This document shows, in pieces, positions 26,885 through 38,497 of a stretch of 64,000 nucleotides of DNA. Within the stretch, counting starts at the first letter, position 1; every line of letters begins with the position of its first letter. Under the pieces are notes generated by a model that saw nothing but the letters and a program-made list of their open reading frames with translations, ran no database searches and was not told where the DNA came from. Made by a program: the position numbers and the translations under genes. The DNA comes from Trichoplusia ni (lineage: Eukaryota; Arthropoda; Insecta; Lepidoptera; Noctuidae), in contig NC_039489.1 of assembly GCF_003590095.1 (NCBI RefSeq), positions 3,968,001-4,032,000 of the forward strand, given 5' to 3'.

Positions 26885-27339
26885 ATTTAAAGATTAGAAG
26901 TCAACAAAAAAATCATATAACTTTTACCCTTTATATGTTTTTTGTGCTGCAAAAACTATTTCTAAAGTTTAAAGGAATAGAGCCAAGTTTTACATACAGT
27001 TTTTACGGCATTTAATAAGTTTTTTTGTCTGCAGTCTTTAGAGCTTGCTTAACAACAGTTAAGGCAAGACCAATAATTAACAGTAGTTACATTTAACCTG
27101 TCAGAAACTTTCGAAACTGTTAACTGTCAGTTTTGTCCAACCTTGAAACAGATGCAGGCGAGTCAAGCACGGATCGTGATGCAAAGACCTTGGGGGGTCG
27201 ATATTTTATAAATCTTTATTTGCCCAATCGTTAGTAGGTACTTATTTGAACACGAATTTGTAAATTGATCAGTAACTTTAAGTACCGTTGTGTAATTTTC
27301 CCTCACTGACCAGATTAGTCAATCATAGGTCATCAGGAC

Positions 27340-27428
27340 CTACCGCCTCGTCTTGAAGTAATATTATTGCTGATGTAGAAACGTGACAGCGCTCTACATG
27401 CGTTATAGATGCCTCTCTCTTCCATAAA
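27340..27428 (+). repeat. Copy of recurring GACAGCGCTCTACA motif
   Basis: Reads AGTAATATTATTG, then CGTGACAGCGCTCTACATG, then ATGCCTCTCTCTTCC. Closest relative in the window is the copy at 17315-17410. Confidence 0.45.
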
Positions 27429-30092
27429 TGCGATAACATTACGGTAAAACCGTGGTAGGCTCTTAGACATCTTATCGTGGTAGTTTTGGTAGCAGAGTGG
27501 TAGGTAAGGGTGAAGGACTCTGTTAGTTTTAGCCGCTAAGAGACAGGACTACTTCTCCGCCTTCCAAAAGCCTATGAGGATTTCTCCGGGTAAAAGAAAA
27601 GGCTAGACATCGGTAGCTGCCAGTTCTTTCCCGGCTTGAACCAAACATTTTTATAGGAGACAGACATCTGCTCCAAGTTTCATAATTATGTCATGTCATT
27701 TATAATTTCTACAACTGTTTGGCGGTGTTCGTGGATATGATGTTTTAAAAAAACACTTTAAACAAGTGGTTACCGCAGTGTAGAGACCATGGCTGATGAT
27801 GTTAAATAATACAATAATAATATAAATGAAAATAAAAAAGTGGTAAAATTTGGTCATAAAAGTATTTTTTTCATTAACACCTGCAAATCGGAATCTTGCT
27901 TGCATTTGCGTGTTTTAGGTATATTTATAATTTATTTATTCTATGATGTTTCCTAATCTGCATTATTGTTATATTAAAATATTCGAAAAAAAAACTGTTA
28001 TATAATTACTTACTTACTTTTAAAAACACTTTTATGATCTTGTAATCTTAGACACACATTATGAAATAGTTTTATTAATGTAACATATTTTGCAGTTTTA
28101 TGCTTATTTTTTTGTTTCATTTTTACATGCCAACCACAACACTGATATAGGTAAAACTTTTTTTAAAGAATACCCTGTAATAAAAAATAAAAATGTGGTA
28201 CCAAGTGTGCCTATAAGAGAGAGGTGCAAATATAGGCAGGAAGTGAGAGATTTGCGTTCACATAGTTTGGGCTGGAAGTTAGGTTAAATTTGAATTTCTC
28301 CAATTCCATATATTTGATCCTGGCTGAATCAGTTTTGAGCTTCTGAATAAAATATCAATAAAAAGACAAGGCTTTTATTTTTTCTAGAAAATTCAAGTTT
28401 TTTTTTTTGTTAGTTTTTATGCATGGACAATGCACAATCGCGGAATTAATGTCTGACATTTACTGGTAGAGATTAATAATAATTCACTAAAAAAATAGTC
28501 AAAGTAAGTCTACTTGTAAAAGTACTTTATATTATCAGCTATGTGATATATCATATTAAGGCATGTAGGGCCCTGTTTTTTGGATTCTAAATCATCAAAT
28601 GATTTATTCCTTTTTGGGTTGAGCTGAAGGGATTGTCAGACTTCTATTGACTAAAACCCACCCATGTTCCTTTCTTTGCCCGTTGTGTACCGGGGTCACG
28701 GTAACCCTTTCGGACTATTCCGCTACGCTGGCAGCAATTATTTCTATATCTAACCTATACTAAGGCAACTAGAACCTAAGAATACAGTTAAAAACATTTA
28801 ACTTCATTCTTAGGCCCTTTGAAAACGATACATAGCATGCACTTTACGTAAAAAGTTGTGTATAAAGTGCCTTATACTTATGTTTGCACTCCAAGCAAGA
28901 CAGAACCGGTGTCAATGCGATAATTAGTTCAATAATTGTCACGTTTCTCTTACGCCGTGATCGGAATCTGGACGGAATGCTTTGAAACCGGACGATGCCG
29001 TATACGGCAACTAATAATTTGGTTGTCACTTTGTGGAACTAACTAGGTGCTGCGAATTTATATCTATTAGTAGTAGTACCTTTAGGTAGCAAATAGTTTA
29101 ACTAAAGAAATTTAATTATGCATTTATATTTGTATGTGTTTTTGCGTTGTTTTTATTTCTTTTTAATGATGATTTTTCCGTGCAAGGTATATTCTATTCT
29201 TAATTTATACAGTCCGTGTTTTTTTGAATTTCGAAAATCTTTTTGTAATTCTTTTTTGTATTTGTCTTGAAATATGTAGCTAGCATTTTCATTAGCGTTC
29301 ATTTTTCCCATAAAAATATCAAGTTAGGCTTGGGAATTTTAACTCGACGTCGGTTGTATGTACTTATGTTTAAACAAAGCAATAGAGTTTTTAAAGTTTT
29401 GTTATTTGTTGAAATTAAAAAAAAAAAAGCTATAGTACATACAAATTGAAACAATACTTAAATGTTGTTTAATAATTTATGATTAGCATTTCGGAAAAAA
29501 TACAAACTTGTTTGGAAATCTATATTTAAGTCTAGAATTCGACTGAACTTATTATTTTGGTCTTTTTTTTTCAATATACCTAAAAATATTATTAAACGCA
29601 ATCAGAATGATATCAGACGTGTTTTGCAAATGTAAAACTATGGTTTTTCGTTGTAGGCCTATGTAGAAAACTTTTGAATTCTCTTTTCTAAACATTTTTG
29701 TTTACAAACTGAAGTTAAATATTAAAAAATTACATCTAGATGGTTTAAATAATTAATGTCAATTTCATATCTACGTATACCCAGATATCTAAAAATATGC
29801 TTAATTATGTGTTGCACAAATTGAATGCTAAGTTAGGTCTGTACAGAGGTTATATTAGCAATACAAAACTAAGTCATAAAGAATTTCTTATTTTACTCTA
29901 CTACTTAAATTCACTTCAGTTTAAGAAGCTCTTAAAATGTCTCTGTCATTGTTTACAGTGGTGAAGTCAACGTGTGGCTTAAGGGTGGAATAAAAATTAT
30001 ACCATCAATGAGACCTGCAGTAGTTACTGCACAAACACAGAATACAATATCATGTCTACTTGAGAGTAAGAGTATATTGTGATGGTACTCAC

Positions 30093-30198
30093 TGGGCATC
30101 ATCTCCACATGCGAGGAGGTGTCCATGATGTTGTGGTGATGCAGCATGTCGGGTGGGGACTGCACCAGCCCACCACCGCCGCCGCTCGCCATCACCAT
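30093..30198 (-). CDS. tup: Islet exon 1, N-terminus
   Basis: First coding exon of Islet/tailup: 35 codons plus one base, then donor A|GTGAGT at 30092. I start at the ATG at 30198-30196 because the open frame above it begins only with GTG codons and meets an in-frame TAG near 30246. The ATG has G at -3 and +4. A second ATG two codons on is nearly as good. The peptide begins MVMASGGGGG, is rich in glycine, histidine and methionine, and includes LVQSPPDMLHHHNI and a final VEMMP. No domain is expected here, because the Islet N-terminus ahead of LIM1 is short and variable. Assignment to Islet rests on strand, splice phase (1 base here, 2 bases in the LIM1 exon, together a lysine codon), the GC-rich promoter just upstream, and my recollection of lepidopteran Islet N-termini. 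Confidence 0.85.
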
Positions 30199-30534
30199 CA
30201 CTGACGCTAGCTCCCCACCACCCAGCACCTTTACAACCTTACCCTAACCTCCCCTTACGCTAAAACTCCCTAATTTTAACAACAGCTACCCTCAAATCAT
30301 CAAAAAACTTATAATTCTCTTATTTACTGCAATGACATCACTGACTATACGATTTAAAGCCAGTTTATTCCACACGCAAAATGTTTTAAAACACTAATAG
30401 TTCTATCACAAACGGAATACACCAAAATATTGTTTGAGCTTAAATTTATTTACACTAATTACTGTTAGGCACTTCGAAATTTATTTCTAAAAAAAAAATG
30501 TTCGTTCATCACGCACGTCGTGTCACCGCGCCGG
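30199..30534 (-). other. tup: Probable Islet 5' UTR
   Basis: About 335 bp between the start codon and the predicted transcription start near 30534. It has stops in the coding frame close to the ATG. An upstream out-of-context ATG occurs around 30510-30508. Whether the UTR is one exon or is spliced cannot be told from the sequence. Confidence 0.45.
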
Positions 30535-30720
30535 CCAAGCCCACACTGCCGTGCTATATCTATAATTCTATGGATCGACTCGAAAGCGCATGAGCAGACC
30601 GGCCTGCCTCCTCATTGGTGGGATTTCAGAACGCCTTTTCGAAATGGCCGCTGCGATTGGTCGGCAGCTTCCCATTTTCCCGCCCAAACCGACGGGGCCC
30701 TTGCAATATGGCGCTCCCTA
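30535..30720 (-). promoter_or_regulatory. tup: Probable Islet promoter
   Basis: A GC/CpG-rich block in AT-rich DNA directly upstream of the first coding exon. On the minus strand it has CCAAT boxes at 30660-30656 and 30618-30614, a TATA-like TATAGATATAGC at 30564-30553, a GGCGGGAAAA (E2F/Sp1-like) stretch, and two GCCAT cores (YY1/Pho-like). Spacing predicts a start near 30534, putting the CCAAT boxes about 80 and 122 bp upstream. The plus-strand open frame across it starts at GTG and reflects composition. Confidence 0.5.
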
Positions 30721-33044
30721 CAGCCTTTTGATGCTTTTTTGAACATTTTATTCGGTAAAAAATAATCCGGTTCGGATATAATGAGCATGATTTATGATTT
30801 TGATCCGTGGTCTTGCTAGTTCTTTTTTCTCGATTTTTTTTATAATCTTGCCATGTTAATCTTTGGTGTTTCGTGTTTTGTTTTTGATTAATCGCGATCC
30901 AATTTTTATTCGACTCGAATCGTGTGTAAAATATGTTTGTGTTGTCTGTTCTGTGAACTCGCTATACACAAGTATAGCGCTGTATTTGTTGTGGAGTTAG
31001 CAGGAACGTTAATTGTGACTTTGGTGGTATTTCTTTAGATTGATTTATTGCTTCGTAAGAATTTCCGCTGATTGGGAACATAAATTAACGTAGGCTTTTT
31101 CTTTTTTGGTTTAAAAATATTTTGCAAATATATATATTATTTTTGGAATTAAACTTGTGTCTGTGAAGCAAACAAGACAAGCGCATGCGTCAACGTCAAA
31201 AATCTCGTTTATTTTTTTCTTATATCTAGAGTATTGTAGAGCTATATGCAAATTGGTTTAAACACGAGGCTGAAAATAATTAATAACTGGTCAATTTAAT
31301 TTACTTTAACAGAAATATGATTCATAGTTAAAAATATATCATTTTAGTTGATTTTTGTTTTTTTACATATCTACATAACATATCCCTGCTATTTGAAGAA
31401 AATCTGGGGATAACAGTAACTTACATTAAATCTTGGTAGGCGGTATTTATTAAGATTTGTTACACAATAAAAGACGTTACGGATTTCAAAAGCTAAAATG
31501 ATTTAGACAATTCAAAAGTACTGTATATTGTGAACACAGGGTACAACGATTGTAAAGGTCACAAAAACTCCAAAAAAAACAAACGAAATGTATAAATATG
31601 TGTATATGCATCAGAAATCTCTAGAAAAACTATGGTAGAGTAAGAAGTACCTACCTACCTCTAGATTATTTTCTATCCAAACATTCTTCTTCCTATTTAG
31701 TTACTTAAGTTATTTGTTTGATATAACAATTTGAAGGTCCATCCAACACTTAAAATTTGAGTACGATCTTCAATCTCTTAAATCTTTGACAAACTTTTCA
31801 AACCAACTGTGTAAACGAGCGTATTTGAATCAAACAAAAAACTGCGTATTTGCGTCATCATCATCACATATTATACGCCTTTGACTGTCTCTAGGGTCCT
31901 CAAAGGAATGGCGCCACAAAAATTAACTTAACTCGCAAAAAATTACACCTCAAACCTAAACTAGAACTCATTAATTTTCCCTTAAATTACTTCATCAACG
32001 ACGTGTGAGGTTAGAAAAAAAATGGCGCCGAAAGTTCGCGCCAAACGTCGCTACAGATAAAACAGGCGTAGATAGTGCCTTATCTCAGCAGATGTTAGGC
32101 AGAATGGATTTTTAAAAAGTTATTTAAAGTATTTCCTTTTCCTTTCGCTATTTTGGGATGTTCGTATTTTGGAAGTGAGGAAAAAATACTCAATTTAAAG
32201 GACGCCATTTGTTACTTGCCAAGTATTTAAAAGCACTTTAAATTAGGTAAAATTTATGTAGATGTAGGTATATCCTCTAACTATTGTAGAATATTGTGGA
32301 TAAGTTTCATGGAATTTTTCAATCGACTATTTGATTTAAATTCGTTTACTACTAAATTTACCTATATTCTTAAAGTCAGAAATAGTCAGAATGTACTTTA
32401 ACATCTCAATTTTGCAAAAAAAAAACAGAATGTGTTCAATTTATGTGAAAACCCATTCAAACTAAGACAAAAAGGACCACATTCACAGACCCTTTAAATT
32501 CGCACACATTTAACTACAATCTCAACTTCAGAGCAATAAAGTCCCTCCTAAACGGACCCAGTCGAAATCGATCGACTAGACACAGAATCCCGCAAACACA
32601 TTAACATGTTTACACAAAGAGAATTAATATTCCCCACTCTCGATACTTTCGCAACGGAACCGGATACGGGGTCGACAGGAAACGGAAACGTCCGGAAGCG
32701 GCTGACCGGCCGGATGTGACGTAGACGTCTTATTGATTGAGCCTAATTCATATTATTGTCTGGAGTGAGAGATTTAAGATGAAATCTTGAATCTTAGTAA
32801 AGAAAAAGGAAATTCCGAATAAAAACTGGAGCTTTATTCAAATAAAACTCTATAGAAGTATAGATCAGTCTATAGAAATACTATTTGAAACTAAATACTA
32901 AGTTTAATTTGACTGGTTTGTGTTCCTAATTAATTACAAAAGTACAATATTTTTAAACTACTCTATTATAAGATAAAGTCCTCAAATATACTATACTGTT
33001 ATTCATAATACGTTAGTAGCATTATATTCTTAAAGAGACTTAAA

Positions 33045-33175
33045 GCTTAGGTCACCACGGTAATGAACTCTTTGAGCGATTCATCAGTAGGTTCAAACCT
33101 AGTTTAGGGCAAGCATTTCTGTGAGTCATAAACGCTTGCTCTAAATCTCAGTACCTTGGTATATGTAACTTTATA
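33045..33175 (+). repeat. SINE family 1 copy, 5' worn
   Basis: Has a B-box-like AGGTTCAAACC near 33089-33099 and the family body AGGGCAAGCATTT...AAACGCTTGCTCTAAATCTC. The 3' end is lost. Confidence 0.55.
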
Positions 33176-33606
33176 ACTTGTAAAACTTTAACTCAGCTGA
33201 GCCCTGAGGGAGTATTTTTAATAAAAAAAAAAACAAAATTCAGTTAAAAAGATTTATATCTAGGTAATAGACATTAAAAAATCACGGGCGACGAAACAAA
33301 GATGTCAACCACCAATTAGTACTATCACCGCATTGGAATGTGGGTTTACGAGCAAAAAGTTGAGGGTGGTCACACCGGCGCCTGCGCAGATATGTCTCTA
33401 CTTAATTGTGTTGAGACGATAGGGAAATGTGTCTCGTGTTGACAGCTTAGAATGTTTGTGAGTATTCTCCAATTGGGATAGGATTGATGATTTAAGTAAT
33501 GTGATCTTTTTATAGTCCAGTGAAGTAATCAAAGCTTGTTCTCAAGCAAAAATCTTAACAAAACGACAATTTTTGAAGGATAGCCGGATACAGTTCAAGA
33601 TTAATG

Positions 33607-33799
33607 GTGGCTTAGTAGTCGATTCGCCCGAATTATTACATCCCAGAAAAAAAATAAGTAGTACAACAACAATATTTGGGCGAATAGTGCATTACAAAAT
33701 TTTGGTCCGGATTCGCCGGCTGTTAAATTTGTCTCGGGCGAGTCTGTCCCTAAAACATAATCAAAATTAATAGTAGTCGATATGGCCGACTACTAACCC
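33607..33799. mobile_element. Possible MITE with GGTTAGTAGTCG ends
   Basis: The left end GGCTTAGTAGTCGATTCGCC and the right end, read inverted, GGTTAGTAGTCGGCC form imperfect terminal inverted repeats. TCGCCCGAA, GGGCGAATAG and CGGGCGAGTC recur inside in both orientations. No target duplication is clear. The open frame across it resembles no known protein. Confidence 0.35.
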
Positions 33800-35691
33800 T
33801 CATAGTTGGCTATCTAAAAAAGACATTCTTAGACTTTTAATAGAAATGAATACGTTACTGAGAATATTATGGAGTATAATAAGAACAAACAAAAACTTGT
33901 TAACAATGTGAACTCTGAACAAAATATGATAATTTTAGGTGACAAAACTACACTCAATCTAGTTGTGTACCTGCCAGCTCTACATATGACAGTTATCAGT
34001 ACATCATGCGCGTGATGTTAATTGTCAGAACGAGGAACTAATTTAATTAGTGTGCCTTCACGCTTTGACTTGAGAGAGACGTTTCTCAAGTCTAATGGGT
34101 GGGGTTCCGTCGAATAATTAGTGTTTCTTAAGAACATTCTTAAGTAATAATACTGAATATTCCGTTAAAAGACGTTGTTAGAACTTCAAATAATTGTATA
34201 ATAACTTGTTTGGACAAGACCCTTAAATTGATTTTTATAAATAATAAATGTTTAGGCCAGACTTCCCGTAGTACCTAATAGAGCTCACGCAATAGGAGAA
34301 ACTGATGGTAAAAATATTATGAATCTATGTTAAACAAACTCAGAATATTAAGTTATACAACTATTATTAAGCCACATAGAGCAACATTGGAAAATAAACG
34401 AAACAGCTACGGAAACGGCTACGCAAAAGAATTTATTTATTTATGTATTTAGTTATCACACTAATCTACCATTACAGATTACTTAACCTAATGCGGTAGC
34501 TAGTACTAAACAAAGGTCTAAGTATCTATGTGAACTAGGGTTTCAAAGATTGAATTATTATGCACATAGTTGCAGGTCTAAATTCCAGCAACTGTTTTAA
34601 CTATAAAAATTATTAAAACTCTATTACTACATAAAAATTAACTCACTTCAAGTGTATAAAACTTAATGTTAAGGAACATACAGAACCAAAAACTAATTTT
34701 ATTTTTTCATTAAGAGTCTCGATACGCTAATTAGGTGTACAATGTTTGTGCGACATTAAATGAGGAAGAACAGTACTGCAATTAACACTACAGACAAAAT
34801 GCATTGAAATGGAATGTAAAATACCAAGATATGAGGTTATCATAAAAAAAGTTTTCTGTGGCTTTAGTCCTTAGATGTTTGTAACAGTGATATGATATTA
34901 GTTCAATAGGTGAAAAAAATATTACTTAATTTCAGTCAAGAGTGAATATAATTTGGGATAAGAAACACAATAAAATTTAACATCTAACCAAAAAGCCTAG
35001 AGCCAATATTCCTAACTAAATCATTTTATAACACTACTGCACTGGTATTAATTTTAAGATATAAAAAAATGTTATTTCTTCAAACCTAGAAATATTATAT
35101 AATTTTGCAGACAATAGGCAGGAAAAGCACTTCCCAGAGTTTTCTTCATCTCTTGACTAGCTTTTCAGTACCAAAAATATACTAGGTCTATGTTTCAATC
35201 ATTTCAAATTAAACACTGATTTCGTTGTATAAGATTCCGCATAAAATAGGCTTAAAATATATAAACCCCAAAAGAACACGCTTTTGATACAAAAAAAAAA
35301 TATTTTCTATCTAAAATTTTGATCTAAAACATCTTTATTTTGTACTAATGGCGCCAACGATGTGTTAAATGCGGCCATATTTTGACAAAAGAGGTATTAG
35401 TTTTTTTTTTCGATGACAAAGGTATCGTGCGTTCAGCTTTGTCGGTGACGCATTATTGTGTCATCTATATTATGTACTTTTTGCAGTTCTTTTTTTGGAA
35501 ATGATTGTCGTTTTTGTGCTGAAGTTTATGGATGTGCTTTTAGGGTTCAATGTTGATTTGATTTAAAGATGCAATGACGTTTTATCTTAGTATTTTTATA
35601 CACACCGAAAGCGAAAATTATAAGAAGGGTTTAGAATTACTTTAGTAGAAAACTGTAGTTTTAAGATATATCAAGAACATCACGGATATAT

Positions 35692-35804
35692 TGATCACAA
35701 AATCGTCATCATCATCAGCCCATATTCGTCCACAGCTGGACATAGGTCTCCCCAATTGCACGCCATTGAGATCTATCTTCGGCCGCTAGCCCTGATCATA
35801 AAAT
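35692..35804 (-). mobile_element. RTE-type LINE 3' end with near-perfect TSD
   Basis: Element body 35704-35792 (89 bp), minus strand, reads AEDRSQWRAIGETYVQLW then TNMG and a stop made by the TGATGATGATGA tail. This is the conserved end of an RTE-family ORF. It is flanked by TGATCACAAAAT (35692-35703) and TGATCATAAAAT (35793-35804), a 12-bp target duplication with one mismatch. Confidence 0.78.
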
Positions 35805-35929
35805 AAGGTTTTCTGATTATTCGGATTTTCTTCAAAATCTTGTGGCAGTTTTTGCGTGCTCTAATTCCGTGGTCTAATCGTCAAACAAAATTAACATTTA
35901 ATTTTACTTTTTGTAGTTAAGACGTCAGA

Positions 35930-36130
35930 TTAAGTTCCTAGATTTTTTCTAACCTCAAAATCATCATCTTCGTCAATCATCGTAAATCTCCACCACACTT
36001 CGGCTTGACCGAACTTCGCCGAACTTAGCAGTCGCTCCGCGCGCGCATTAGGCCGCGTACAAAAGGTGCGGATTTCACGCCGACGCGAGACGCTGATGCG
36101 ATTAACTACAGATTTGAAACCGGCCTTATG
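35930..36130 (-). other. GC-rich block with open frame, unrecognised
   Basis: On the minus strand about 80 codons downstream of an ATG at residue 42 of a longer open frame stay open, ending with QAEVWWRFTMIDEDDDFEV and NLGT. The frame above that ATG starts only at TTG, so the whole is not a normal eukaryotic ORF. CGAACTTCGCCGAACTT on the plus strand is a short internal repeat. It may be a spliced exon, a repeat, or chance. I do not recognise the protein. Confidence 0.2.
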
Positions 36131-37834
36131 GACAAAAAAACATTGTTTATTGTTGCTTGCTGGTTTGTTGTTCATTTTGTACGCATTGGAGGCGGTAAGT
36201 TGTATAAGTATTGTGTTACTGTAAATAAGATGATGCTTGTTGTATGAAGAAAGTGTTCGGTGTGTGTTACGTTTGTTCACCTTTGAAATGGCCGGCAAAA
36301 CATTATAGCCATTATCGCTAATCGATAGTGTAGCGTAAGATCATTGTATTTGACTGAGTATGTGTGGTAAAGGAAAAATAAACTATTAAAATTTACTCAA
36401 AACTAGTTTGTTTTTTGGATTTTTAATAATAGCAACAATATAAACATCGATTAAGCTACGTAAATGTTCCCATTTCCTTGATTATTTGCTCTTTACTAAC
36501 CTTATTACCCTTTTGACTCCTTTAAACAGCTCAAAAAAGGCCTCTATAAAACATAGTTAATTCTAATTCAAACACTATTAACCTATTTGACATATAATTA
36601 TTACGAGATTGACAAGAAATAACTCTGCATTACAATTCTTCTAAAGCCAAAAAAAAACTAACAAACGAAAACAGTTTTTCAGGCCCAAAGTGAGCAACTG
36701 ACAAACATCCTTTTGTGCGAAACTGCGACAAAATCACGCGAAACTTACGGACGAACGGACTTTGTCCGTCATGTGTAAATATGTTGAAAACAAAACTGTC
36801 GGCATTACAGTCTGACTGACGGTCAGTGTCGCCATCTTGATCCGTCGCCTGTCACATCGCGGACGCAGCAGTGCGTAAGCTCTTTAGCACGGTAGCTGAT
36901 TATGTACGCACTAGGTGGGTTAAGCGCAGCGTCTGTTACACGCAGGCAGATTTAACAATATTCAGTATAATTAAAAAATACTACTATTTTTTCTGAAAAT
37001 TGAGTCGATACTTTCACATCTATTATTTCGAGTTCAGTCCAGTCGTATTTTCTATTGCTTGACAACGACAATCAGTTTGTTTGGCAATTATGCCGGCGAT
37101 TGTTTTTTAAATTAAATTAAATTTTTAAATTAAAAATAACCATGTACTTAATTGACATGGCAATTTTATTGAAGAATTTAAGTTTAGTTTATAGGTACTA
37201 TCTTAGGAAAACTGAGTACTTCAAGCCAAATGTTTACAAAAGAATCACAAGACACCAAGAAGGAAATTCTAATATAAAAACTACTTGCAAAATCATTACA
37301 AAAGCAACTTGAACTCCTTCGAAGATAAAATATGTCTACGTTAAAAACAGCCGCGTCTCACCTACCCAGTGCGTTACTAAAGAGGATTACGCACCCGACC
37401 CGCCATTGTGGCTGTAGTGATAATCGCCTTTGCTCTTACTTTTTTTATTGTTAATTCGTGTGTGGAATTCCTATGTGCATTGAGAATCAACGAAGCGAAA
37501 AAGTATTAAAGGCTACAATGTTACATTTTTGATGTACATTGACTGTTAAGCACACTGTCGCTTATAGTTTTTGTGAATAAGAGCAGTAATGTATAGTAAA
37601 GTTATAAAGAATACGGTTTGAAATAAGCTTTATTTATACAGTGTACGATTTTCTCTGGAGTGAAGTAACAATGTGTATGTATTAGCTTCCTTTTATCGCT
37701 TGGAGGTGAGGAGAATTCTGAGGGAGTATTTTAGGGCAATAGCCGAAAATTTTGGGATGGCTGCTACTTGGTACTTTTATAAACCAGCAGCGATGCTTAC
37801 ATTAATAACACTCTTTATAAAGTTATTAAAATCA

Positions 37835-38220
37835 TCATCATCGGCCTAGCCTTTTCCCAACTATGTTGGGGTCGGCTTTCAGTCTAACCCGATTTAGCTC
37901 AGTACCAGTGTTTTACAAGGAGCGACTGCCTATCTGACCTCCTCAACCCAGTTACCTGGGCAACACGATACCCCTCGGTTAGACTGGTTGTCAGACTTTC
38001 AAGCTTTTGACTGCCTGTAACGACTGTCAAAGATGTAGGAATAAGCCGGGACTATAATAGCGAGGAACTCGTTATGACAAAGATGGTCACTCATCTACAG
38101 ACCAACCGCGTCAAACGTAGCTTTACCAGTGATCGATTCACTGGTTATGCTTAATCACGAGCTCCTCTGGTAAGGTAGTAACCATTTAGTAATCTGTGCT
38201 CCAGGTTATTAAAGTCCACA
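37835..38220 (+). repeat. Dispersed lepidopteran repeat (TATGTTGGGGTCGGC family)
   Basis: Starts with a TCATCATCGGCCTAGC run, then CAACTATGTTGGGGTCGGCT, AAGGAGCGACTGCC, GACCTCCTCAACCCAGTTAC, GTCAGACTTTC, AACTCGTTATGACAAAGATG and ends near ACGAGCTCC. I recall this order from many moth loci. The class is uncertain (a LINE 3' end is possible). The copy at 13735-13870 is an inverted, partly deleted relative. Confidence 0.7.
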
Positions 38221-38454
38221 TAACATTTAAGTTTTCCCACGACGTTCTATCACAATTTGTATCTACAAGCAGTGTAGACAGCCACATGGTGTAGGGAATA
38301 AAGACGCCTTACAATTTCAAGTGTCTCTCGATGTGATATACGAACGTACACGAGTGCTTCCGAAGATTGCCGACCAGCTGTCAAGTTCATAAATCAGCTG
38401 TGACTGTGACAGTTCTTCCGTCATTGATTTAAAAAAAAATGCGTCAAAGAGGAA

Positions 38455-38497
38455 CACATCCATACACACAATTTTCCCATTTATAATATTAGTAGGA
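38455..38497 (-). mobile_element. Helitron-like terminus only
   Basis: CCCATTTATAATATTAGTAG is the reverse complement of the TACTAATATTATAAA start of the Helitron-like family. The rest of the element is missing. Confidence 0.4.

Larger units (their letters stand above)
2829..30092 (-). other. tup: Islet intron 1, about 27.3 kb
   Basis: Intron bounded by donor A|GTGAGT (at 30092) and acceptor CCCCAG (ending at 2829), both on the minus strand. It contains no exon I can recognise. It holds truncated RTE LINE ends at 14.3 and 24.0 kb, Helitron-like fragments at 21.5 and 21.9 kb, a partial SINE at 23.0 kb, dispersed repeats at 13.7 and 26.8 kb, and several copies of the GACAGCGCTCTACA motif. GC-rich or TAAT-rich islands occur at about 3.7, 4.6, 8.2-8.4 and 22.6-22.8 kb. 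Stretches around 5-8, 9-13, 15-17, 18-20.7, 25-26 and 28-30 kb are AT-rich with no supported feature. Confidence 0.9.

Noticed and set aside
30199..30228. Start of Islet ten codons upstream
   Set aside because: The codon at 30228-30226 is GTG and lies just below an in-frame stop. The first ATG is at 30198.
30520..30765. Plus-strand open frame across the Islet promoter
   Set aside because: Starts at GTG, not ATG, and owes its openness to the CpG-rich promoter.
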